From Theristus sp. LFF4_11 (taxonomy: Eukaryota; Nematoda; Chromadorea; Monhysterida; Xyalidae): a stretch of DNA of 64,000 nucleotides. The DNA is taken from contig JASANC010003250.1 in NCBI GenBank assembly GCA_030248135.1, forward strand, positions 1-64,000, in the 5' to 3' direction. Under the pieces are notes generated by a model that worked only from the letters and a program-made list of their open reading frames with translations, had not been told where the DNA came from and did no database searches. Each line of letters starts with the position of its first letter. Within the stretch, counting starts at the first letter, position 1. Positions 35,686 to 45,433 of the stretch are shown piece by piece. Both the position numbers and the translations under genes were made by a program.

Positions 35686-36826
35686 ATATCCATCAAGCAC
35701 ATAAATACAACATTTAGTGCACTTGACAAGCTCACCACAGACCCACTCTCTATCTAAAATTTCAAATTCAAATAACTTCTTCAAATTTTTGAATTTCAAA
35801 AAACCCATACACACAGGATTACTCAGCAGAACGAGGGCTTTCATTTGAGCCATCAATCAGCGCGCTGCGATGAAATTTGAGCGGACCCGTATTTTGAAGG
35901 AGTACCGGAATCTGTTTCATTGTGCGACGCTTAAAAACGCCGAATAAAACAGAAAACAGAAACAGAATGAGTATGAGAGAGACAGAAATACGGTTCGAAA
36001 AAGGGGCATGAAAATCTCGATTTTTGATGTAAATTTTTTTAATCCATTAAATTTTTTTCAAAATGCCGAAAAAAACTGATGGCCGACAAAAATAGGTGCA
36101 TTCAAATCGCGTTGATGCGTTGTGTTCGAATTTTTGCACTTTCAGTTGTCCTTTCGAAAACTTGCCAGCACTGCGCTGCTTGTGGTCAAAAAATGCTCGT
36201 GGTTTTTCGTTCGTGCAATGCAATGCAGCAAACCGTTTGTGTTCTTTCAGGATTTTCCTTTGTTCTTCGTCAGACTTCAGTTCAGACGCCAGTCGAAGTG
36301 AGGAAGTGCTTCAATTTCAATTTGAATTTCGTCGATGTCTAACTTCAACTTCAACTTTTGTTCTGTCGATGAATTGTTCTGTTTTTTTGGCCTGAATTGA
36401 AAATCAATTCAATTCAAAGTTTCAAACGAAAGTAGAAATTGTCAAATAAATTCTGCAAAAAAAGTTCACACGAAATTCTCCGCAAAAAAATCACTTTCTG
36501 TGTTTCAAACAAACTTTAACGCATTTTCAGATGAAAGCACATTTTTTATGGCAAAAATTCGTTTTTATTAATAAAAAATCAATTAAAAATCTCGATTAAA
36601 AAAAGAACTTAAAAAATTCAAACAAGTCACGGACGGAATGACGGACTGGGGGAATGAATGAGAGAATGTGAAATCAAATCCGGTACCAGGTCGATCCGGT
36701 ACCAATTGAAATTTTCAGCTGTTTTACGGGTTTTTAGCGCTCAATTCGTTATGTTTTCGATTTTTCTTTGGTTGATTGTTGATACGATTGTTGATGATAC
36801 GATATGAGACGACGACGACTTGCGAC
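35686..36826. other. Gene-free A/T-rich sequence
   Basis: No exon recognised. At 36678-36704 two GGTACC-containing units lie next to CAATTGAAATTTTCAGCTG; the same words in inverted order occur at 38556-38590 beside the minisatellite, so these flanks are related. Confidence 0.4.
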
Positions 36827-37863
36827 TAGGGTTAGGGAAAAAAAATTCGGATTTTTTTTTAAATTTAAAAAAAAATTAAAAAAAAAATTTTTTTTTACAA
36901 GTTAGGTTCGTTCGAAGCGTCTCGTCGAGCTGAGTTCATCTAGACTATTTTCAGAACGATCCGGGAAACTATAAGAGCGAAAATCGTGTTTTATTGAAAT
37001 TATGTCCATTTCATAGCGGGAAAGTTGCATTTTCAACAGTAAAACAGGGCAATTTTTCACGTGTACTTGAATATTGAACCGTTCTTAGTGGTTCCTCTTT
37101 AGAAAATTACCAAAATTTGACTGTGTTCAAAAATTCCTGTTTGCTGTAGCTAAGTCGGCAACCCCTGTCGACCCGGTCGCCCCCCCCCCCCCAAGACACT
37201 TACTTTCAGGTTCAACCAGCTATGCTATCTGCCACATGGCGAGAGCCCACTCTTCAAATCATCGTATCGAAAACACGTACCATGATTTCGCGATCACGTT
37301 GCGGGCAACTGACAGACGCAAGTTTAACACGTTAGTTTAGCTCAGCACGCAAGTTTTAACATGTGGCCATGTTATCGGGTATCTGAAAAACGGTCGTGTG
37401 ATGTGGTATTAACCAACATCTCCGCTCAAATTGTTTGACAATATATCGCACAACTCCATTGTAGACCTATAACATACGCCAATCAACAAGATATCATGTT
37501 CATCTCATGGCCTACCGACTGAAAAACATGTTCTAAGTTGCAAGAAAACGATTTCTGAAACGATATTTCAATTCAGTTAAGTCATTTCAACGCTAAAAAT
37601 TGACTCTAGAAGTCATCCAAATCGAAAAACATGGAGTACGTCGGTCAAAATGACCAAATAATGACATTTACCTAAGCACACAAAGAAGTTGGGAAGAAAA
37701 TTTGGTTTGAACTTTCAAAAAATTATGCCATAAATCGAATTTTCAGAGCAAAGTAGAAGAAAAAATTTTCAAATTTTTTTTTAAGTTTAAAAAAAAAATC
37801 CAAATTTAAAAAAAAAACGAAAAAAAAAATAAAAAATTTTTTTTTTCAAAGCCCCTAACCCTA
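36827..37863. mobile_element. Non-autonomous hAT-like element with TTAGGG-type ends
   Basis: The 1,037-bp element starts TAGGGTTAGGG and ends CCCCTAACCCTA, and is flanked by CTTGCGAC at 36819-36826 and 37864-37871. Long A/T tracts follow each end. The interior (AAGTTAGGTTCGTTCGAAGC, GTGTTTTATTGAAATTATGT, GAAAAACGGTCGTGTG) is partly repeated at 38951-39391 and 44430-44680. No transposase frame is seen. Confidence 0.88.
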
Positions 37864-37871
37864 CTTGCGAC

Positions 37872-38250
37872 ACTTGGTTGGTTTTGGGAATCGTAATCTG
37901 ATTCTGAAAAAAGCAAAACAAGTGTACCTAGAGATGTCAAGAAAAAAAAATTTTCTATTTTTTTTCTTTAAAAAAAAAAATTTTTTTAATTTTTTTTTAA
38001 ATGAAAGTTGTTCAGAATTTTTCAGGGAGTCCGAATATCACCATCTGAGGAGCCACCGACTTACCATATGACCCCCACTCATATGGGAGGAGGGTGAAAA
38101 TTTCAGACTTGGTTTCGGCGACCCCATTTTCCCACCGACGACATCACGTCTCGTGTTTTGCCTCTCAATTCACCTCAAATAACACGGAAACAAGTTTAAC
38201 AACAAACCGGTGTGATCATGCTGACGACACGACACAAATTAAAAAAAAAA
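37872..38250. repeat. Degraded sequence related to the 8087 hAT-like element
   Basis: The words TCAGGGAGTCCGAATATC, CACCATCTGAGGAGCC and the surrounding homopolymers resemble, in inverted order, the interior of 8087-8806 (CGGACTCCCTGATTG). No clean ends. Confidence 0.35.
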
Positions 38251-38569
38251 TTTTTTTTGACCCTTACATCTCCAAGTGTACCAAATGTTTTTTCATTTTC
38301 TGAACTATTTTCCAGAAGAATAAAGCTCCAAGACGGTGAAAATTTGCAAAATTATCAGCTCAGCAAGAAAAGGAGAACAAAATAAAAATATGAAGACTGA
38401 TTCGGTTCTCTTTTGGAGTTGAGGAAAAATGTCTGTTGTTTTTATTTTCATATTTCCCGCGAAAAAACCTGCGGTAAAATGTTTCAGACATCAGATAAAA
38501 TGAGAGAAACGAAGAAAAATGGAAAACAAATCAGAAACAAATCGAATTGAATGCCAAAACAGTTGAAAA

Positions 38570-38702
38570 TTTCAATTGGTACCGGATCGACCGAGTACCG
38601 GATCGACCGAGTACCGGATCGACCGAGTACCGGATCGACCTGGTACCGGATCGACCGGTACCGGATCGACCGTACCGGATCGACCGGTACCGGATCGACC
38701 GC
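38570..38702. repeat. Minisatellite of GTACCGGATCGACC units
   Basis: Eight tandem units of GTACCGGATCGACC, with spacers of GA, TG or nothing before the next unit. An inverted pair of similar units is at 36678-36704. Confidence 0.85.
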
Positions 38703-38799
38703 ATGCCAGGCAAACCAATAACCAAACCGGTGGTCTTCATTTTTTTTCTATCGAACACTGAGCACTGCACTCAGTACCGTGGGCCCAAACAAATTTTCG

Positions 38800-38950
38800 A
38801 AGGGGGGGGGGGTATGGTGCCGTGGGGGGGGGGGGGGGGTGCCGACCAAAAGGTGTGGGGGGGGCCAACCTATGGTAACGTGGGACCCCCCCAGGGGGGT
38901 CCCATGGGGGGGGGGGTGCATTTTTTCAAAATTTTCTGTGGGGGGGGGTC
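38800..38950. repeat. G-homopolymer-rich low-complexity block
   Basis: Several runs of nine or more G, separated by short unique sequence such as GTGCCGACCAAAAGG. Coding calls here are spurious. Confidence 0.7.
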
Positions 38951-39391
38951 CACCTAGGGTTAGGGGAAAAAAAAAATCCGGATTTTTTTTTTAAATTAAA
39001 AAGTTTTTTTACAAGTTAGGTTCGTTCGAAGCGTCTCGTCGAGCTGAGTTCATCTAGACTATTTTCAGAACGATCCGAGAAACTATAAGAGCGAAAATCG
39101 TGTTTTATTGAAATTATGTCCATTTCATAGAGGGAAAGTTGCATTTTCAACAGTAAAACAGGGCAATTTTTCACGTGTACTTGAATATTGAACCGTTCTT
39201 AGTGGTTCCTCTTTAGAAAATTACCAAAATTTGACTGTGTTCAAAAATTCCTGTTTGCTGCAGCTAAGTCGGCAACCCCTGTCGACCCGGTCGCCCCCCC
39301 CAAGACACTTACTTTCAGGTTCAACCAGCTATGCTATCTGCCACATGGCGAGAGCCCACTCTTCAAATCATCGTATCGAAAACACGTACCA
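38951..39391. repeat. Truncated copy of the 36827 hAT-like element
   Basis: Starts CTAGGGTTAGGGGAAAA and is almost identical to 36827-37282 through to AAAACACGTACC, where it breaks off. The right half and right end are missing. Confidence 0.85.
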
Positions 39392-39988
39392 GATTTAGGA
39401 GGGGAAAGGTATAAGGGTTGCGCACGGGTTATAGTGGGGGTGTGGGGGTTGGAAAAGGGGTGGGTGGGGTTCCACAATCGCGCAAAGTGTATCAAATATT
39501 CGCATGAGAAAATACAGCGACAGGAAAAGATTGGGCAGGACTAAAGAAGGAAGTTGAAGAGCAAGGGAGATGACGATAGGTAAGTCAGGAGCAAAGATGA
39601 TGGGTGGATCGAAAGGAGGAGGAGGGTGAAGGAAGTACAGAAAAGGGGGGGAGGGTTGGGTTGAAAATAAGGGGGCGGAGGGAGAAAAAGAAGAAAAAAT
39701 TTTAAATTGTTTTAAAGAAAAATTAATTTTAAAAAAAAAAAAAAAAAAAAAAAAATTCCCCCCCCCGAGGAATTTGGGGAAAGGAAGGAGAAATTTGGGA
39801 TGGGAGCAAGAGTGGGTATATGTGCTGAGAGGATGAGAAGATTTGGAGAGGGGGGGGGGGGGGGGGGGGGGCACTGCACTAGTAATCGATAGATAGCTGA
39901 CTGAAAGTGAAACCTGAAAGTGTTGTCAGGCTGGTGGTAAACAGCAGGCCGTTTATTTGTGATTTGTTAATCTTGGCTTGGTTAGGTG
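39392..39988. repeat. Purine-rich low-complexity sequence and POLR2F upstream region
   Basis: GGGGAAAGG-type purine tracts, a run of about 25 A and runs of G up to about 20. From about 39885 the sequence becomes ordinary and should hold the POLR2F 5' UTR. Confidence 0.6.
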
Positions 39989-41861
39989 ATGGCTGACGAC
40001 GAGGATTACGATCCAAACGAAGAGTGAGTTCCGGTATTTCTGTTTGTTCTTAGGTTTCGCCGTTTCTTTTTTTTTTGTTTTTGCTTGCTGTTAAAGATTG
40101 TCGAATGACAGTGGTGCTGAATACAGACGGTCAAAAAAATTGACTCAAAAGTCGCGTCCGTGGCGTAGCGGTAGAACATCGGCCTACAGTTCTGTAGGTA
40201 CCGGGTTCGAACCTCGCTGTGGACAAGACATACTCGTGGGAAATTAGAGTGACCAACGAACATCTAATGGTCTATTCCCTCCTGAGCCGAGGGTAAAATT
40301 GGGCTCGGGGCAGTATTGCCCGTCTCCGTCGGAGTTTGGTACCTTCGGGTTTCCGGAATTGGCGCGCGTATAATTAAAAAAAACCCAATACTCATTTTTA
40401 GTGCTGGGGCTGACGAAGACATGGTGGATGCGGAACAGATTGACGACTTGGATGCTGATCATCCGGTTGGTCGTGTCGTGGGGTGGCGCAGTCGCTCGAT
40501 TGTTTCTTCTTTCGTTTCAGCTTATTCAGTTTTGCTTCATGGATTGAAGAAGTGGAGTGAGAACGTGATGTGAAAGTGGAGTGACAATGTGAAGAGTTTT
40601 TACCACCAGAGTGTCACGTTTTGGTATTGTGCGTGACCTGTAGATTGCCAGTGTTATTGTTTTGCGGATGGCAAGTGTTGTGGTGTGATTGTGACTGTGA
40701 GTGTTGTAACTTTTGTGAGCTCGGCGTTGCGCCGAGAGCTTTATGGCAGAGACAGTCATATGATGCTTTTCCTGCGAGCTCCGCGAACATGGAACATGTT
40801 TAGAGCCGCTGTGAAGCGGATTCTGGGGTCCAGGAGCATCTGCCTGGATACCAAGGAGCTCAGCATCGGACGGAGGCGCGCACGATCACTCCCCGGTTGA
40901 ATGTTGTCCGTCGGTGTTTCATTCTGAGAGTTGAGACTGTGTCAATCGTTATGACAAATGGCCGTAACTTTGAGGCGATTAAGTTTGACATAAAAGTCGA
41001 ATTGTCATACAAGTGATTTTGATTCTCAATTACTTACAACGTCTAGACATGTTGAAAACAAACTCTACACCTATAACTTATAGTTCGTAAGATCAGGCAG
41101 ATAATGTATTTCTGGACTAGATTCATATTACAACGTGCAAGCAGTGTTGTTTTGCGGTTTCGCCTGGTAAGCGAAAACCGCGGGCCCCCAGACTCGTCAG
41201 TAAGACAAGGCCCGGGCTGCACAGCTCAATCAAACATGATGACCAGCGCAGACGGATGTTATGTCTGGCTGAAACATCAGCGGATCACACAAGACAAACC
41301 AGACGAGGGACAGAGCTGTCACAAACATTTGTTTGTGAACACTCTCCGATATGTTCTTTTCTTATGACACGAATCAGAGCAGTCGGGCAGTTTCTCGTTC
41401 ACAGGACGAAGACGAAGAAGAGGGTGACAAGGTTGACTTGATCGATGTGAAGGAGGACGGCGCGGGCACAAGCGGCGCGCCCAAAGTGACGACGCCGTTC
41501 ATGACGAAGTACGAACGTGCACGGGTGCTCGGCACGAGGGCGCTCCAAATTGCGTTCGTTCTCGCTTCTTGTGACGCTCATTCTGTTTTGCTGAAATCGA
41601 CCGTGTCCGCTTGCATCTGCGTTTTGCTTTCAGGATGGGAGCGCCTGTGATGGTCGAACTGGAGGGTGAAACTGACCCGTTGGAAATCGCGCGCAAAGAA
41701 TTGAAGTGAGTGTTTGGTTTTTAAGGTTGTGCCTGACTGGCAGACATGTTCAAATTCTAACTTTCAGAGCACAGAAAATTCCGATCGTGATCAGGAGATA
41801 TTTGCCAGACGGGAGCTACGAGGATTGGGCAGTGGATGATCTTATTGTCACTGATTGGTAG
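39989..41861 (+). CDS. POLR2F: RNA polymerase subunit RPB6 (shared by Pol I, II and III)
   Basis: A shared small subunit (omega homologue) that clamps the largest subunit. Five exons join in consistent phase. Exon 1 is [11 protein letters not shown] (39989-40024). Exon 2 follows TTTTTAG and has [16 protein letters not shown]. Exon 3 (from 41404, after CACAG) has [20 protein letters not shown] and then [20 protein letters not shown], the diagnostic helix. Exon 4 (from about 41635) has [20 protein letters not shown]. Exon 5 (from about 41769) has [20 protein letters not shown] and ends VTDW. The total of about 136 residues and the acidic start match the family. Intron 1 contains a SINE, intron 2 a family 5 repeat. 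Confidence 0.98.
40151..40390 (+). mobile_element. tRNA-derived SINE, copy 1 (POLR2F intron 1)
   Basis: The head has an A-box-like TGGCGTAGCGG and a B-box GGTTCGAACCT. The body (TCTAATGGTCTATTCCCTCC, GGGGCAGTATTGCCCGTCTC, GGAGTTTGGTACC) and A-rich end are shared with 50220-50458 in reverse orientation. The anticodon arm pairs as CCTACAG/CTGTAGG with only two loop bases, so it is not a working tRNA. Confidence 0.75.
41151..41285 (+). repeat. Dispersed repeat family 5 in POLR2F intron
   Basis: GGTTTCGCCTGGTAAGCGAA, then GACTCGTCAGTAAGACAAGG and GGGCTGCACAGC. Shared with 10505-10660 and 42372-42500. Confidence 0.55.
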
Positions 41862-42045
41862 CACAATATTGCTGCGTTGGATGGTTGTTTGCTTCCTTTG
41901 TTATTTTTGACGTCACCCAATTCCTTTGTGTACAGTTTCTTTTTGTTCATTTAGTCGCTCCGCAATGAAAGTCTGTTCGATTGATGTTTTGAATGTTGCT
42001 TGCATTTTGTTTTGATTTTGAGTGTGTTCGTAATCTTTATTCGTG

Positions 42046-42051
42046 AATAAA
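42046..42051 (+). terminator. Poly(A) signal of POLR2F
   Basis: AATAAA 185 bases after the stop and 150 bases before the MOCS3 start. Confidence 0.55.
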
Positions 42052-42200
42052 AGTATGTCGCATTATTGCTGGGAAGGATTGATGATTAATGGGAAACTTC
42101 TCAGTGTGTTCTGTTCCCCGTTTACTGGAATATCGAGAAGTGGTAATTTTATTCTGAATCTACTCTGCGACTCTACGACATAAACTGTCTTTTTTTAACG

Positions 42201-45200
42201 ATGTACACAGCGCATCAGTTAACGAACGAAGAAATTTCTCGTTACAGTCGTCAGCTGTTGATTGAGGAGTTGGGCGTTGAAGGTGAGGTGCCGGAATGGC
42301 TGTTATTCTGCTTGAGACCTTATTACTCATCCTCTTATGTTTGGTGCTGGTGCGGACTCTTCAATACCTAAAGTTCGCTGTTTGCGGCTTCGCCAGGTAA
42401 ACGCATACCACGGTGTCCCCTGGCTCGTCAGTGCGACGGACACCACGCAGAACTGCAGAAGGTGTTCTACCACACAGTCTGGGTAAAACATCAGCAAACC
42501 TAGAAAGCAGCATCTCACAAAATCAGCCATCCCAGGCAATAACGCCGCAAGTAGTTTTATCAGAGCTACTTCTCGCTGCCCCACTTCTGAATCGCTCTAA
42601 AGCAGCATTCAATCCGCAGGCCAATCTCGTCTGCTCAACAGCTCAGCACTGATCGTCGGTGCTGGTGGCCTCGGTTGCCCGGTGGCACAGTATCTTGCAG
42701 CGGCCGGTGTTGGCAGGCTTGGCATCGTCGATTATGACGTCATTGAGCTCGACAACCTTCATCGGCAAGTGCTCCATCGCGAGTCGCAACTCGGCACGTC
42801 CAAGGCGCATTCGATTGCGAATTTTGTTAAACAGTACGTTGATTGATCGAAACACTGATTTTTTTGCATGGATACCTGAACCGAATAAGTTTATGTCAAT
42901 TTGTATAAAGAGTATTCATGCAATGAATTGCCTGTAGTTGTTACAGCACGATATCGGCACTATGTTTTAGATTGGCGCCGCTGGGAAGGGTTTTCTAAAC
43001 GAGAGTTTGAGTTTTCGAGGTACATCACCGATCAGGCCACTCATTGGCATTTGATGTTGGCCAGAAGCCGCCAGCCAAATCTCACAACTTGTTTGATTAG
43101 AATTATTATTGGTCGTAAAATTAAATTTCACTTTTTTATTGTTTGTTTTCTTTTCGTTTGCAGCCTGAATTCGTCCGTGCACTGCGAGACGTACGTGGCG
43201 GCGTTGTCTTCCACGAACGCGCTCTCCATCGTGCAGGCGTATGACGTCGTCGTGGACTGCAGCGACAACGTGCCCACCCGGTATCTCGTCAACGACGCCG
43301 CCGTCTTGTGTGCCAAGCCGTTGGTCAGTGGCAGCGCACTTCGCTGGGAGGGGCAGTGCACCGTGTACAACTATGCACAGGTATGAGCTTTTAGTTTGAT
43401 CCCGTGACTCAATGCGCGCATATCTATAGAAAGGTAAACACAGTTGCATGCATGACGCGGAAATTTAAAATTGGTTAAGCGATTTTGAATAAGGCCGAGT
43501 CACTTGAGCGACTTTGAATTACCGCATAAAGATTGAAACTAGTTTCCTTTCTACGTCTTCACACGCATTCAGACGCTGAATCTAAAAAAATTGATAATAC
43601 TCACTGCACCTCTGCAGCCCGTTCAAGAGCGGTGTTAACGTTGTTTGTCATGCTTGGTCATATTCAGCTGCGGAACGGGCCTATTCATATTTTATTTGCT
43701 AATTGGCCGTTCATTTGTGTCACTGAAGCAGCGTTTCGTTCAGAGCGGTCCGTGCTACCGGTGTGTGTTCGCGCAGCCTCCGCCGCGTGCGGCCGTGACC
43801 AACTGCTCCGAGAGTGGTGTGCTCGGGCCTGTCGTCGGCGTCATCGGCTCCATTCAGGCGCTTGAAACGCTCAAACTGTTGGCTGCATTACAGCGTTAGT
43901 GCTGTAGTTTCTTAAGGCGCATTCATGTTGCAGTGTTTAGTGACCGCGCAGGTATGTTTTAACACAGCTGTGTGCTCACTAAGTACTGCAACATGAATGC
44001 GCCGTAGGTTTCCTTTGCTCTTTTCTATCGATTCTGTGTAACGTGGCGCCACCAGCTGTTTGCGTTGATATTTCAAAAGTTAAATTAACTTCCATGATTC
44101 TGAACCGTTTTATTCGGCTATCCATCCGCAACAAGAGAGAGAAAAATATAGTGTTGGTACAAGTGATCTGTCTGAGAACAGGGTTTACTTTTTGCTCTTT
44201 TTAGCGTCCTACAGCGGTCGGCTGTTTGTTTTCGACGGACTTTCGGGCGTTACAAGAACAGTGAAATTGCGTGCGCGTAATGCTGACTGCGAGATTTGTG
44301 GGCAGACGCCACGCATAAAGCAGCTCTGTGATTATGAGGCGTTTTGCGGAACAACCGCCTGTGATAAAGTGCGTTCTTTACTTTTTTGATTTGTTCTGGT
44401 GTGATCTGAGGTGGAGGGATAGGATCAGGGGAAAAAAATTCGAATTTTTTTTAATTTAAATTTACAAGGTAGGTTTGTTCGAAGCGTTTCGTCGAGCTTA
44501 GTTCAGCTAGACCATTTTCAGAACGACCCGGCAAACTATAAGAGCGAAAATCGTGTTTTATTGAAGCACAGCAGTCACATCACAGCACACAGCAATGAAG
44601 TTTCAGTTGTGTGGCCGTGAAGCTATGGGGTATCTGAAAAACGGTCGTGTGGTGTGGTATTGAGTTGTCACCTGTTGATTTTCCTCTCAGGTTGCATGTG
44701 TAAATAAATTGGCGCCATCAGATCGAATGACAGTCACCGCGTACAAACAGCTGATCGACTCCGAGCCCTCTGAGTCGCACGTGCTGTTGGATGTGCGACC
44801 GCCGCATGAATTCAACATTGCGGCGCTACCGAACTCGAAAAGTTGGTTCACTGTATTTTTTGAAATGTACCTTTCATTCAATGTTTGTTTTGAAATTTTA
44901 CTTTTGTAGTTCGCGTCTTACTTTTTTTCTGTCAGATTTATGCATGGCATCAATACGAAAACTGGACAGCGACGACTTATTAAAGTCACTCGAATTAACC
45001 GATTCGAATGAGAGAGGTTTGTTGTGTCACCCCTTTTGTGGAAAACCTCAGTTTTTTTATCTTTCCGAAATTATCATCAATGTTTGTTTTCAGTCGTGGT
45101 TGTCTGCCACCGCGGCAACGACTCACAGGATGCGACGTTGCTGCTTCGCGAAAAACTACCAAACGTTGATGTTGTTGATCTGATTGGCGGCTTGCAGGCT

Positions 45201-45239
45201 TATGCGGACACAATTGACCCTTCCTTCCCAGTGTATTGA
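42201..45239 (+). CDS. MOCS3: Adenylyltransferase and sulfurtransferase MOCS3 (UBA4)
   Basis: This E1-like enzyme adenylates and thiocarboxylates URM1 (for tRNA thiolation) and MOCS2A (for molybdopterin). Eight exons: [20 protein letters not shown] at 42201; the nucleotide-binding loop [20 protein letters not shown] (42640); [40 protein letters not shown] (43240); [20 protein letters not shown]; an exon with [15 protein letters not shown] (zinc CxxC) and [20 protein letters not shown] (E1 cysteine); then CEICG (second CxxC). The C-terminal rhodanese domain has [20 protein letters not shown] and [20 protein letters not shown], with the persulfide-forming Cys in VCHRGND. It ends DPSFPVY. All catalytic and zinc Cys are present. 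Neighbouring CTU2 and ELP5 act in the same tRNA modification pathway. Confidence 0.97.
42372..42500 (+). repeat. Dispersed repeat family 5 in MOCS3 intron 1
   Basis: GCGGCTTCGCCAGGTAAACG, GGCTCGTCAGTGCGAC and GGTAAAACATCAGC parallel 41151-41285. Confidence 0.5.
43387..43590. repeat. MITE family 1 in MOCS3 intron
   Basis: TTTTAGTTTGATCCCGTGAC with CTCAATGCG at the left and GCATTCAGACGCTGAATC at the right, with a shared TTTGAATTACCGCATAAAG body. Confidence 0.7.
43913..44005. repeat. MITE family 2 palindrome in MOCS3 intron
   Basis: AAGGCGCATTCATGTTGCAG at the left and TGCAACATGAATGCGCC at the right. Confidence 0.8.
44430..44680. repeat. Internally deleted relative of the 36827 hAT-like element, in MOCS3 intron
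   Basis: Left part matches ACAAGTTAGGTTCGTTCGAA and GCGAAAATCGTGTTTTATTG of 36827-37863 with some changes. It then jumps to the distal words GGGTATCTGAAAAACGGTCG. The standard ends are lost. Confidence 0.65.
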
Positions 45240-45279
45240 TTGTCTGTTGCGTTTGACTGATGCCTGTGCGCTAATGTGC

Positions 45280-45285
45280 AATAAA
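45280..45285 (+). terminator. Poly(A) signal of MOCS3
   Basis: AATAAA only 41 bases after the MOCS3 stop and 149 bases before the FBXO31 start. Such a short gap fits an operon-like or very compact arrangement. Confidence 0.6.
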
Positions 45286-45433
45286 ATTTGAACATCTACA
45301 ACAGCTGGGCGTTTTTTAGTTATTATTCGCGTTTAACCGATCGCGCATTCAACATACTTGATGATCACTTTGAAATTTCCCGTTTTTTCTGCAACTGTCC
45401 ACCATTGTGTGCCTGTGCCAGTTTCTGCACGTC

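Noticed and set aside
36827..36840. Interstitial telomere repeat
   Set aside because: TTAGGG occurs only once or twice at each end and belongs to terminal inverted repeats with an 8-bp target duplication.
38547..38957. 136-codon + strand frame over the minisatellite
   Set aside because: Translates a tandem repeat and poly-G tracts into a low-complexity Arg/Asp/Pro/Gly string; no splice signals or motifs.
39395..39874. 159-codon minus-strand Pro/Phe/Ser-rich frame
   Set aside because: Purine-rich low-complexity DNA gives long spurious frames on the opposite strand.
40151..40226. Functional tRNA gene
   Set aside because: The anticodon stem has only a two-base loop, and the block continues into a repeated SINE body found again at 50220.
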